A stretch of DNA of 61,957 nt, taken from Euryarchaeota archaeon UBA28. Its GTDB lineage: Archaea; Thermoplasmatota; Poseidoniia; Poseidoniales; Thalassarchaeaceae. A program made the position numbers and the translations under genes. Shown in pieces: positions 36,200 to 44,915 of this stretch; positions within the stretch are counted from its first letter, which is position 1; each line of letters begins with the position of its first letter. The DNA lies in NCBI GenBank assembly GCA_002501605.1, contig DANW01000001.1:1-61957 (forward strand). Direction: 5' to 3'. The notes under the pieces were generated by a model, which had not been told where the DNA came from, did not search any database, and was given only the letters and a program-made list of their open reading frames with translations.

Positions 36200-36946
36200 T
36201 CAGTCTGGCCTAGACCCATCAGCCCTTCTTATGCACCTGGCAGGTATTCCCGCCCAAACTTCTCCAGCAGGTATCTCGGTCCACTTGGGAACGACCGCCC
36301 TCGAAGCCACTATCGCATCTTTTCCGATAGTACAACCCGGTTGCACAACTGAACCCATACCAAGAAGGGCACCATCTCCAACCGTGACAGGAGCCATCAC
36401 CAGCTCGCCCTTCTCTGTGAGATGTGCGTTAATGGTTGCATCACCTCCGAGCACCACACCATTTCCGAGAGTTACAGATCCAGCATCGTTCACATGTGCA
36501 GAATTGATTTGAACTCCTTTACCCAATTTAGCCCCCGAGAGTCGGTAATACGTGTTTCCTATGAATGAAGGAACAAGATATGGCAGGAAGAACAGGGCAA
36601 TTCTGTGGAATATCATAGACCAGGCCCATTGTATTGTTACGAATGATTGCAGAGGGTACCTGCCAGGCTCTAGTCTTGGACGGAATAGTCCTCCCAGTGC
36701 CCCCGATAGGATTACCAGAGTCACTCCCCAGGACATTATTGCCATCCCCAATCCCGTTCCGAAAATCAAGAAATCCAACAAAGACACAGAGTCAATTTCC
36801 GAAAACGAGGAAGCTTCTACCCCCCCCGATTCCAGAATAAAGAGAAATAGATAGATTGCGGGTACAGAGGATATTCCCACAATAACTGCCAAGAATGGGA
36901 TAACTATTGCAGTAAGCACGTTTTGAATTACTGTGAAGCCCCTCAT
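36200..36946 (-). CDS. membrane-linked left-handed beta-helix acyltransferase-like protein
   Basis: The 248-residue protein has about three N-terminal transmembrane segments (VLTAIVIPFLAVIVG and others) followed by a hexapeptide-repeat left-handed beta-helix: LGKGVQINSAHVNDAGSVTL, NGVVLGGDATINAH, VTVGDGALLGMGSVVQPG, CTIGKDAIVASRAVVPK and VWAGIPAR. The last is the usual end of the helix. It resembles the membrane-anchored LbH domains found at the end of NRPS-like proteins. The substrate is unknown. Its ATG overlaps the TGA of the UMF1 gene (ATGA), so the two are translationally coupled. Confidence 0.8.
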   Translation of the reverse strand: MRGFTVIQNVLTAIVIPFLAVIVGISSVPAIYLFLFILESGGVEASSFSEIDSVSLLDFLIFGTGLGMAIMSWGVTLVILSGALGGLFRPRLEPGRYPLQSFVTIQWAWSMIFHRIALFFLPYLVPSFIGNTYYRLSGAKLGKGVQINSAHVNDAGSVTLGNGVVLGGDATINAHLTEKGELVMAPVTVGDGALLGMGSVVQPGCTIGKDAIVASRAVVPKWTEIPAGEVWAGIPARCIRRADGSRPD

Positions 36947-38736
36947 TCTTCAACGACTCCCATGGCTTCGTCATCTACCTCTTTAGCAACCCTGATCCCT
37001 TCGTCAACATCCACTACGAAAAAGAAACACATCCCCATCAATATAGGTACTACAACACTCAAAAGACCCATTCTGCTATCCATTGAAGCGGCTACAATCG
37101 CATAAACGATAGGACCCAGTACAGATACTGCCTTCCCTATGAAGGCGAAAAACCCGAAGAACTCAGTTGTCTTGGTGGTTGGTATTAGAACGCTGAAAAG
37201 ACTCCTTGAGAGTGCCCCTGCTACTCCCATCACCATCCCAAATGACATACCTAAAATGATCCACTGGAGGTTTATGCCGACTCCAGCAGGCTCCCAAATA
37301 TTATCTCTCAAGAGATTCGGCCACCAGTCTATCGGACCACCCTCAATTATTGTAGGATGGTCATCTCCAACGGAGACATCACCGTCCAAAGGACCCCCTT
37401 TGAAAGAGAATGAGAACCTGTGATTGGTCTCATTCATCATCTCAGCCGAAAGAGAGAAAGCATCATCCAGAGCCAATAAGCCAATCTCATCATCTCCATT
37501 TTTCATGAATGAAAGGAAAGCCAACCTGAAATCCTCATCACCCTCCCCTGATTCACTGACCCACCCATCAACCCCCCTATCATAGAGGGTAGACAGCTTG
37601 TAGGCATCTTTGTCCTCATCCCAGTCATATCGAAAATCATACCTCTCATGATCGTCGCCCAGCTCAAGGGGAGCGAAGCCGACCCCGAGAACTGAAACCA
37701 CACAGAATATGGTTAAAGAGCCACCTAGAACATTCTTATTCCCATATTTGCTAGCTAGTGATGCTCCGATGATTGTCATCGGTATCGCTACAATATTTGC
37801 GGATAAAAGAAGGACGAAATTCATGGTAAAATCAATCCTCAGAACCGAATCAGCATATGCCGCCGCCAATCCTGCTATGGCGTTTACACCATCGTAGAAA
37901 AGCAGGTATCCACACAAGAAGAGACTTAGGACCTTGTATCTTCGAATCTCCGAGAAAGTGCTCTTAATCTCACTCAGCCCGTCCTTAACCGCTTCAAACA
38001 CGTTGAGGTATTCTGTTGGGTTGGGTATTTCTGGTTCAGGGGTGTTTCGGAACATTGGAACCGAGAATCCTAACCACCACAGTGCGCTAGTTACAAAAAC
38101 AAAACATTGGACGTCTGGATCTTCAAATCCAAATCTCAGCCCTACAGCTAGATGGACTGCTAGGAGTATGCAACCTCCAAGGAAACCATATGCGTATCCC
38201 CAGCTAGAAATATGGTCCATTAGTCTCTTATCACCGAGGTATGGTAGAAAAGCTGAGTAGATTGCATGGCCCCCTGCGAATCCAATGTTGCCCATGATTA
38301 GACAAATTGCGAGGAATTTGTAAGAAGAATTTTCATCCATGTAAGGAGCTAAACCCATCAGCCCTGTGAACAGAATTCCCACTACTGTGTAAACCCTCAA
38401 AATCTTCTTCTTGATTGGCATTCTATCAGCTATAGCGCCCAGAACCGGACTAACTATCGCCACAAAGACACTCGATATTCCGAGAACGACGGCATAGAAA
38501 CTGTCTCCTGTAAAGGTCATCCCAGCATAATCCGCACTCCCTCCATTCGCTAGATTGAACATGTTGGACAATAATGTCGGAACGACTACCGTGATTACCG
38601 TAAGTGCAAACGCTTGGTTAGCCCAGTCAAACCAGTACCAACTTTGCAATGATTTCTTATCTGCTGGATCCATCTCGTCCAGAAGCCTTTCTACAGTCTC
38701 TGAATTGGCCAAAAGTCCCCCAAAGCCTCCCGCCAT
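36943..38736 (-). CDS. MFS transporter, UMF1 (Atg22-like) family, with large external insert
   Basis: This 597-residue membrane protein has about 12 helices. The start SWYWFDWANQAFALTVITVV is diagnostic of the UMF1/Atg22 family. FVAIVSPVLGAIADRMPIKK carries the MFS motif A. About 130 residues of acidic, soluble sequence (roughly 355-480, from LELGDDHERYD to DNIWEPAGVG) interrupt the second half, on the outside face. The last helices follow, with GALSRSLFSVLIPTTKTTEF, again a family motif. Atg22 relatives export amino acids, but no substrate can be assigned here. Confidence 0.85.
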   Translation of the reverse strand: MAGGFGGLLANSETVERLLDEMDPADKKSLQSWYWFDWANQAFALTVITVVVPTLLSNMFNLANGGSADYAGMTFTGDSFYAVVLGISSVFVAIVSPVLGAIADRMPIKKKILRVYTVVGILFTGLMGLAPYMDENSSYKFLAICLIMGNIGFAGGHAIYSAFLPYLGDKRLMDHISSWGYAYGFLGGCILLAVHLAVGLRFGFEDPDVQCFVFVTSALWWLGFSVPMFRNTPEPEIPNPTEYLNVFEAVKDGLSEIKSTFSEIRRYKVLSLFLCGYLLFYDGVNAIAGLAAAYADSVLRIDFTMNFVLLLSANIVAIPMTIIGASLASKYGNKNVLGGSLTIFCVVSVLGVGFAPLELGDDHERYDFRYDWDEDKDAYKLSTLYDRGVDGWVSESGEGDEDFRLAFLSFMKNGDDEIGLLALDDAFSLSAEMMNETNHRFSFSFKGGPLDGDVSVGDDHPTIIEGGPIDWWPNLLRDNIWEPAGVGINLQWIILGMSFGMVMGVAGALSRSLFSVLIPTTKTTEFFGFFAFIGKAVSVLGPIVYAIVAASMDSRMGLLSVVVPILMGMCFFFVVDVDEGIRVAKEVDDEAMGVVEE

Positions 38737-38842
38737 GGCCCTCTGAGAATAACTTGGTCTTTAGTGTCGTCTACGTAATCTGGTAACCTGTGGCTCACCT
38801 ACTTCGGTCAATGTTCAATAGTACGGCCCCAGAGGGAATATC

Positions 38843-39976
38843 ATGACTCAGTCTTGCGGTCTGATGGGTGATGGTGAGAAACCGGTTAAAATCCACCATC
38901 TTGTAAAAGCTCCTGAGAATACTCCTGAATCAGTAGCCTCACGAGAGTCATGGGACGCTTCCAAACCAGTTACCGTATACAAGACACCGGAGAATCTTCC
39001 AGATGGGTCACCCTGCACAGCCGCCACGGTAATCCTCAGAACTAAGGGCTGTGCATGGTGGTGGAAGTCAGGTTGCACATTTTGTGGCTACTTCAACGAT
39101 GTCAGGGACGATGTTACATCTGAGGATATGTTCTCTCAGTGGGAAGAAGCCAAGAAGAGAACTGAGAATTTCAAGGGATGTAGAATGGTCAAGGTATACA
39201 CATCTGGAACATTCTTTGAGGATAGAGAGAACCCCCCTGAGTGGCAGGAGCACGTGTTGAGGGAGACCTACGAGATGGGGCTACACCTAGTCGTCGAAGC
39301 TCAGGCACAAATGTGCACGGAAGAGAAATTGGCATGGGTCGCTGAGAGGCACCCAGGTTGTACTGTGGCAATAGGTTTGGAGGCATATGATAACACCGTT
39401 CTGAGATTTCATGCCAACAAGGGCTTCTCAATCAGACAATGGCACAAAGCTGTAGAATTACTTAGAGAAAACTCATTGAGAGTAAAGACATATCTCCTTT
39501 TCAAGCCACCATTCATGTCCGAGGGAGACGCCTTAGAACATACTTCAAGGTGGGTAATGGAAGTATCCAAGATATCTGACGAAGTATCAATAAATCCAAT
39601 GAACATTCAGAGGGGTACAATCGTGGACAGGCTCTTCAGAAACAGGGAGTATCGCCCTCCGTGGCTTTGGTCATTGGTAGAAATGATCGTCAGGACGCAT
39701 GCTGATGTATCCAATACCGATTGTAGGGTAATCGTACATCCAACTGCAGGGGGGAAGACCAGGGGATCTCACAACTGTGGCTCGTGTGATTCAGAAGTCG
39801 TGGCAGCAATTGAGAGGTACTCCGTTTCTGGGGACTTAAGGGAATTCACAGGGTTAGAATGCGAGTGCAAGAAGGCATGGTACTCCGAGATTCAGAGTGA
39901 CGCTACTCTTCCTACCCCATTGGGCGCAGGTATCCACAGGAGGGGAAACCCGTTGGACCGCATCCGTGCTCCTTGA
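38843..39976 (+). CDS. raSEA: archaeosine biosynthesis radical SAM protein RaSEA
   Basis: RaSEA works with ArcS to turn the lysine-modified preQ0 base at tRNA position 15 into archaeosine. The 377-residue protein has the family's spaced radical SAM motif RTKGCAWWWKSGCTFCGY, where C-x7-C-x2-C binds the cluster. It is followed by VYTSGTFFEDRENP and VVEAQAQ, and ends in HNCGSCD and ECECKK-like cysteine pairs. It matches the TIGR01210-type architecture. No tgtA or arcS is in the window. It diverges from the UMF1 gene across a 106 bp spacer. Confidence 0.88.
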   Translation: MTQSCGLMGDGEKPVKIHHLVKAPENTPESVASRESWDASKPVTVYKTPENLPDGSPCTAATVILRTKGCAWWWKSGCTFCGYFNDVRDDVTSEDMFSQWEEAKKRTENFKGCRMVKVYTSGTFFEDRENPPEWQEHVLRETYEMGLHLVVEAQAQMCTEEKLAWVAERHPGCTVAIGLEAYDNTVLRFHANKGFSIRQWHKAVELLRENSLRVKTYLLFKPPFMSEGDALEHTSRWVMEVSKISDEVSINPMNIQRGTIVDRLFRNREYRPPWLWSLVEMIVRTHADVSNTDCRVIVHPTAGGKTRGSHNCGSCDSEVVAAIERYSVSGDLREFTGLECECKKAWYSEIQSDATLPTPLGAGIHRRGNPLDRIRAP

Positions 39977-40065
39977 GTACTGGTGACATTACACCCCGCC
40001 TAATGCTTAAGGGGCAATCTCTGTTGGTTAGGTCCGCTTCTGTCGCGTTTGCGAGGTGTGTGTCT

Positions 40066-40344
40066 ATGTCTGCCGATGTACCGAGTTCTGTTGATGTGTT
40101 TATTCAAGGTGAGAAAGAGCCAGCTTCCTCTGGAATAGTACTGGTGCTTGGACTCGTCACTATGCTATCTTTCCTTGTACTATACAGTATCTTATTCCCT
40201 GGCAGAGATATGCCAGTGGTATCCGAAGTACTTCCCATGTTTGAGGGAGTATTCGATTCTGGGATCTGGTTCTTCCTCCTCGGCGTTATTTTTGGTGCGT
40301 TTTCCATAATCGCGACCATGCTTGCGGAGGCTACCAGCGAGTAG
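40066..40344 (+). CDS. small two-helix membrane protein
   Basis: The 92-residue protein starts MSADVPSSVDVFIQGEK and has two hydrophobic helices (GIVLVLGLVTMLSFLVLYSI and SGIWFFLLGVIFGAFSIIAT). The ATG at 40066 is preceded by GAGGTG. The frame is open further upstream, but only to a TTG inside raSEA. The stop is eight bases before the next gene and contributes to its ribosome binding site (AGGTGAT), so the two are coupled. It could be a small subunit or partner of the following oxidase-like protein. Confidence 0.65.
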   Translation: MSADVPSSVDVFIQGEKEPASSGIVLVLGLVTMLSFLVLYSILFPGRDMPVVSEVLPMFEGVFDSGIWFFLLGVIFGAFSIIATMLAEATSE

Positions 40345-40352
40345 GTGATATC

Positions 40353-42020
40353 ATGGATGTCATAATTTCCACTTTAGCAGTCTTCTGGCTCTTCTTGGCT
40401 ATATTCTTCATACTGATAAAAAGAGGCCTGTGGATATTCAGTGACGTATCCAAGAGCCTCAGCATGTTCATGCTCGAAAAGGCCCTTGGGCCAGCAATAG
40501 ATTTCGTCAGTGGACGCCCCGGCTCTGCGACAACTGCATGGATAATCCACGGTTTCGTTTGGACATTCGCGGCCTCAACATTCACCTTCGTAGGGCTTTG
40601 GCTGACACATGACCCCACCGCCCTACACAGCTTTGGCTCATGGGGCTATAATCCAAAGTCATCTGAGTTGATTTACGCAGGTAGATTAACCGCTTTATTC
40701 GGAGCTATCGGGATGACGGTTATCGGTACATCTCTGCACGCCCTACCAAAGCTATCTGGAACAAACTTGGCTAGCGAGTCCAACGCTACGTTGGTATCCC
40801 TTCTTTGGACACTGTCCGTATTGCTGATGTTCATAGGCTCGCAGAATAGCGTCATTCTTGGAATTACAATACTGCCCGTCGCAAATCTATTGCTTTCCTT
40901 GGCCTCGATAGCCATTGCAATCAACATGGTAATCACCGTTTCCGAGGCAACCAAGGATATCCCATTCCCCGGATGGCTGATATTGTTCGCAGTCATTGGG
41001 AATATTGCAGCGATTCTAGCAGTGTTCGTGAGTGGCGCATACGACGAGGGAACAGGCCAATGGCTACTCTTCCACTTATCAGGAGGGACCTTCTTTTTCT
41101 GTGGACTGGCTGGAGTCTCCCTATACTCGGCATCTGTGGGTTCAGGGAATCCATTATGGTCAAAATCCTTGGTGGCTTTCACACTATTCGGAGCATTGGT
41201 CACTATCAATCCCATGGGCTCAACGGACTCTTCGATGGTAACCGACTTGTTCTCCTTGCCCTCAAGCGAACTCGATGCCACGTCGAGGGATGTCATATCT
41301 GGATCATTCCTGATGGCCCTAGCCGCAATGCCAATTATCGCATTCAGCGCTAACATGCTGGTGACTCTCAGGGGTTCAGATGCCTTTGTCGAGAATCCCG
41401 ATGCACCCGGTATCGCGGAACTGAATCTTGGATCATGGATGCTCGTCCCAGTTGCCATCGGAGCTCTTTTTGTACAGACAGACGCTCTCGGAGGTGTTAA
41501 CGAACTAACTGGAATTTCACAGTCCCTCGATTTAATGGCGATTTGGCTTGTAATGATTCCACTTTCCCTCGGCGCAGCTCTGAGTATCCTCCCAAGAGCC
41601 AGTGGTAGGCATCAATTATCAGAGAACAGGTCCAGGTGGGCCTACTGGATGATGACTGGGGGGGCCTTCCTCGGCCTATTGATCACCATGATGTCTGACT
41701 TCACTGACATGGCTCTCACAGAGTCAATGGCCGAACAGGGAGCCTCAATAAATGACGAACTCAGGAAGGTCGGGTCAGTAATGTTCTACGGGACAGTGGT
41801 TGGTGCCATATTCCATTGTACTAACTCCATAAGCGGTCAATTTAGGGGAAGGTTGGTCCAATCCGTAAACACATCCTCAACCTCATCGATTTCTGTTGAA
41901 TCATACACACTGACATCAACAACAACAATCAGAAAGATCCTAGCTAGCGGGGCTACTCTTGACACTGAGGTTTCTCCCTCAGGACAGACTGAAGAGGAAG
42001 GCTCAGCTACCGAACTTTGA
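40353..42020 (+). CDS. polytopic membrane protein resembling heme-copper oxidase subunit I, ligands missing
   Basis: This 555-residue protein has about 12-14 transmembrane helices. The helix pattern recalls CcoN (cbb3 oxidase subunit I). YAGRLTALFGAIGMTVIGTS aligns with the RLRPLHTSAV helix but has Phe where the low-spin heme His should be. WLLFHLSGGTFFFCGLAGVS fits the helix that carries the CuB His-Tyr region. The following helix has NPMGS where GPHHLH is expected, and LDLMAIWLVMIPLSLGAALS replaces the HVHSG helix. A disordered Ser/Thr tail ends the protein. This comparison was made from memory. If it is correct, the protein is a heme-less relative, not an oxidase. Confidence 0.45.
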   Translation: MDVIISTLAVFWLFLAIFFILIKRGLWIFSDVSKSLSMFMLEKALGPAIDFVSGRPGSATTAWIIHGFVWTFAASTFTFVGLWLTHDPTALHSFGSWGYNPKSSELIYAGRLTALFGAIGMTVIGTSLHALPKLSGTNLASESNATLVSLLWTLSVLLMFIGSQNSVILGITILPVANLLLSLASIAIAINMVITVSEATKDIPFPGWLILFAVIGNIAAILAVFVSGAYDEGTGQWLLFHLSGGTFFFCGLAGVSLYSASVGSGNPLWSKSLVAFTLFGALVTINPMGSTDSSMVTDLFSLPSSELDATSRDVISGSFLMALAAMPIIAFSANMLVTLRGSDAFVENPDAPGIAELNLGSWMLVPVAIGALFVQTDALGGVNELTGISQSLDLMAIWLVMIPLSLGAALSILPRASGRHQLSENRSRWAYWMMTGGAFLGLLITMMSDFTDMALTESMAEQGASINDELRKVGSVMFYGTVVGAIFHCTNSISGQFRGRLVQSVNTSSTSSISVESYTLTSTTTIRKILASGATLDTEVSPSGQTEEEGSATEL

Positions 42021-42052
42021 GGATATGAAACCCCTCGCATCGGGTGGTAAAC

Positions 42053-43333
42053 ATGCGGATCGGACTAGTCGGCAAGCCAAATGTCGGCAAATCGACAATA
42101 TTTTCTGCTATGACACAGACCCCAGTAGAAATCGCAAACTACCCCTTTACAACCATAGATCCCAATGTTGGCGTGGCATGGCTACCCCTGCCTTCAAAGT
42201 GTGCTTGTTCAGAGTTAAGAAAACGTAAAGAGGATGCGGGGAGACTTGAACCAGCCAATGAGGACGATACAAGAAAAGGTAGTATATGCGAGCCTAACTC
42301 TGGCTCTTGCGTTGAGTTTCGAAGACTAGTCCCAGTCACTCTTATTGACGTTGCAGGTCTGGTACCAGGGGCTCATGAGGGCAAAGGTCGAGGTAATCAA
42401 TTCCTGTCTGACCTAGCTCGTTGCGATGCACTGATTCAGGTAGTTGATGTATCTGGCTCCACTGATTTAGAAGGAAATCCCGTTGGTACGGGGGGGTCAG
42501 AGCCTATTGAGGAACACCGCTTTCTTGTATCGGAAATCGAGGCTTGGATTGCTGGCATCCTACGTGGGGGATGGAGCCGGGCCACTAGGAAAGTTCAGGC
42601 AGAAGGTGAGAAGGCCCTTTCTGAATACATACACACTCAATTGACAGGAATAGGAGCTACGGAGAGCCACATCAACACAGGTATTGCAGCTGTACGCACT
42701 CGTCATCCGGGTTCCGAATCGGCGTCGCAATGGGGAGATTCTGAGTTAATGGCCCTATCTTCAGAGATTCGCAGGGCATTGTTTCCAATATCCATCGCGG
42801 CAAATAAGGCTGACAATCAAGTACATCGATGTAACGAGCTGAAAACAGAAATTGAGGCCTCAGGGGGAAAGGTCGTCCTCACCAGTGCTGAGGCCGAACT
42901 TGCATTGAGTAGGGCCAGTGCAGCTGGAATGATAGAACGTCGACCGGGAGATTCGAAATTTGATATCTCTCAGAAGGGTGAGGAGACTATGAACGAGCAG
43001 CAGAGAAAGGCATTACATTCCATTTCTGAATCTCTGACTTGGGAAGGAGGCGGGCTATTCGGGCTACTCTCAGAAGTCGTATTTGGCACACTTTCTCGCA
43101 AGGTGGCATATCCTGTTCAGGACGAGACACATTGGGCAGATGGTGATGGAAATACTCTCCCAGACGCTATCCTTGTTCCTTCAGGGACTACCGCTAAGGG
43201 ACTGGCATTCCATGTTCATACTGATTTAGGCCAAGGATTCATCAGGGCCGTTGATGCCCGAACCGGAAGAATAATCGGTTCTGAGTATGAGATAATGGAT
43301 AATGACGTTATCAGGATACACTCAAAGTCCTAA
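42053..43333 (+). CDS. OBG-type GTPase, YchF/Ygr210 subfamily
   Basis: This translation-associated P-loop NTPase has 426 residues. The start MRIGLVGKPNVGKST contains G1, followed by ANYPFTTIDPNVG (G2), LIDVAGLVPGAHEGKGRGNQ (G3) and the G4-like ANKAD. The end is a TGS domain with a late GFIRAVDARTGRIIGSEY. The GLVPGA and ANYPFTTI elements and the archaeal TGS end match the Ygr210-like branch. ATG 42053 has GGTGG about seven bases upstream and fits the family, so it is used over GTG 42044. Confidence 0.93.
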   Translation: MRIGLVGKPNVGKSTIFSAMTQTPVEIANYPFTTIDPNVGVAWLPLPSKCACSELRKRKEDAGRLEPANEDDTRKGSICEPNSGSCVEFRRLVPVTLIDVAGLVPGAHEGKGRGNQFLSDLARCDALIQVVDVSGSTDLEGNPVGTGGSEPIEEHRFLVSEIEAWIAGILRGGWSRATRKVQAEGEKALSEYIHTQLTGIGATESHINTGIAAVRTRHPGSESASQWGDSELMALSSEIRRALFPISIAANKADNQVHRCNELKTEIEASGGKVVLTSAEAELALSRASAAGMIERRPGDSKFDISQKGEETMNEQQRKALHSISESLTWEGGGLFGLLSEVVFGTLSRKVAYPVQDETHWADGDGNTLPDAILVPSGTTAKGLAFHVHTDLGQGFIRAVDARTGRIIGSEYEIMDNDVIRIHSKS

Positions 43334-43338
43334 GGATC

Positions 43339-44004
43339 CTAGGCCGACGACTCTACGATGACAACTTCGTAAGTCACCATCCTCCATGTGATATCAAATT
43401 CCTCATCTGAGTCCACTATCTGTCCCACCACGGGAGCCGAGTTAACTTCCGCTGTAAGCGTAGCCGACCACGTTCCGATCCCAAAACCGCCATCATTCCA
43501 CGTCTCAGATATTGTTTTCTGTGATGATGTGATAGTGAAACTCTCCCCTGTGTAATTGGTGGTAACATCCCATCTGATTGTGAACCCACCATTTCCTCCG
43601 GCACAAGTGCCATCTGCACTCTGGTCCTCAATATCACCAGAAGAGTGCCCCTCAACATCCATTAGATCACTTATTCCATCCACACTGTCAGTAAAACCCG
43701 GCCCAGGATCGTCATTATCATTACACTGAACTATCAATTCTACGGACCCTATCTCCATTTCTCCTATGTCATCGAGCCCCACAATGAATTCCGTAATGTG
43801 GGTATCTCCGTCTTCTAAAACTGCCGACTCTTGGAAAATAGTCTCACTCTCAATGAAGCTAACCTCCCAATTTCCTTGGGGACCCGCTCCTCCAGATACC
43901 AGACCTTCATCCGCTAGAGGCATCCATGCGAAATATAAGGGAAATAAAACCATGAATGCCAACGAACCTGCGAGCATCCCAAGTTTCCTCGGACTATCGA
44001 ACAT
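43339..44004 (-). CDS. membrane-anchored extracytoplasmic protein, unknown
   Basis: This 221-residue protein has one N-terminal transmembrane helix (LGMLAGSLAFMVLFPLYFAW) and an external, acidic, beta-rich domain with three cysteines (in VQCNDND, GTCAGG) and Asn-glycosylation-like sites (TNYTGES). No family is recognised. The domain looks like an immunoglobulin-type beta-sandwich by its strand pattern, but this is weak. It is in line with the ribosomal operon on the minus strand, about 580 bp past the P1 stop. Confidence 0.6.
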   Translation of the reverse strand: MFDSPRKLGMLAGSLAFMVLFPLYFAWMPLADEGLVSGGAGPQGNWEVSFIESETIFQESAVLEDGDTHITEFIVGLDDIGEMEIGSVELIVQCNDNDDPGPGFTDSVDGISDLMDVEGHSSGDIEDQSADGTCAGGNGGFTIRWDVTTNYTGESFTITSSQKTISETWNDGGFGIGTWSATLTAEVNSAPVVGQIVDSDEEFDITWRMVTYEVVIVESSA

Positions 44005-44082
44005 GCCTTTATTCCCCTCCGATTCGGCACTGGAAAATCAATCCCTCTTTCAAATCCTCTCTCTGAAAGTTACGATTTCAAG

Positions 44083-44526
44083 TCAAATAATACCCTCTGA
44101 CAAAAACGCCTTTCTCGATTTTCTGAATTCTGGACTGAAGTAGCCAATCATGGAACGCTCTCCAAAACTCCACTTCCAAGGGCACCTAGGAAGGGAATTA
44201 TGCCACTCACGAAGGAAAGTAGACCACTCATCTCCATCTATTCCCGATGGAATCTCAAACGAGACCATAGTTATGCTACCTGCAGAACCAGGTGTGTAGC
44301 TCCAAGATCTCAAAGACAAACCTTCTCCAGGACCACTATCTATCGAGAGCCCAATCACTCTTGCTGACCTTGCTATAGGCATTATGATGGCCCATCTGTG
44401 AACTACCCTGCTTTCTTCCAGCCTGGTCCCTTCCCATCCTCGTCTCTCACATGCTATTCTGAAGTACCTAATCGCATCGGTGGGGGTTATTGAGACTGGA
44501 ATCTCTAGTATGCGATTGGGGTGCAT
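44083..44526 (-). CDS. hypothetical protein, 147 aa
   Basis: This soluble protein is not recognised. It starts MHPNRILEIPVSITPTDAIR and includes YFRIACERRGW, AIIMPIARSARVIGLSID and CPWKWSFGERSM. The mix of strands and Trp-rich helices could be a small alpha/beta fold. It lies 61 bp beyond the P1 stalk protein on the same strand, so it may be read through from the ribosomal operon. Confidence 0.55.
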   Translation of the reverse strand: MHPNRILEIPVSITPTDAIRYFRIACERRGWEGTRLEESRVVHRWAIIMPIARSARVIGLSIDSGPGEGLSLRSWSYTPGSAGSITMVSFEIPSGIDGDEWSTFLREWHNSLPRCPWKWSFGERSMIGYFSPEFRKSRKAFLSEGII

Positions 44527-44587
44527 CCGGCTTCGCTAACAGGCTATCGCCCATAGCGCCTTCGCGAATTCTATCTTTTGCTAATGC

Positions 44588-44899
44588 TTATCCGAACAAA
44601 GAGCCGAGACCCTCGAATCCACCATCGTCTTCCTCAGGCTCCTCTTCAGCAACGGCCTCAGCAGGAGCCTCTGAAGCTCCTCCTGCGGCTGCAGCAGGCG
44701 CGGCGCCTGTGGCAACTGGTGCTGCTATAGCGGTAGCCATAGCTTCTCCGATATCGACGGATCCCAACGACGCAACCAGTGCCTTGACACGGGCGCTGTC
44801 AGCATCCACTCCAGCGGCGGTTAGCACAGCGCTAACGCCATTCTCATCAATCTCTTTCTCAGCAGAGTGCAGTAGCATTGCAGCATATACATATTCCAT
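44588..44899 (-). CDS. rpl12: ribosomal stalk protein P1 (archaeal L12)
   Basis: This is the acidic stalk protein of the large subunit, which recruits elongation factors. The 103-residue protein begins MEYVYAAMLLHSAEKEIDEN. An Ala-rich hinge follows, and it ends in the charged tail EEEPEEDDGGFEGLGSLFG, nearly the same end as uL10. ATG 44899 has GGTGA about five bases upstream. It is the last gene of the stalk cluster. Confidence 0.96.
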   Translation of the reverse strand: MEYVYAAMLLHSAEKEIDENGVSAVLTAAGVDADSARVKALVASLGSVDIGEAMATAIAAPVATGAAPAAAAGGASEAPAEAVAEEEPEEDDGGFEGLGSLFG

Positions 44900-44915
44900 T
44901 TTTTCACCTTCTATT

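Noticed and set aside
40673..41458. 261-codon minus-strand frame opposite the oxidase-like gene
   Set aside because: It is a mirror of a membrane protein's codons and has no start context.
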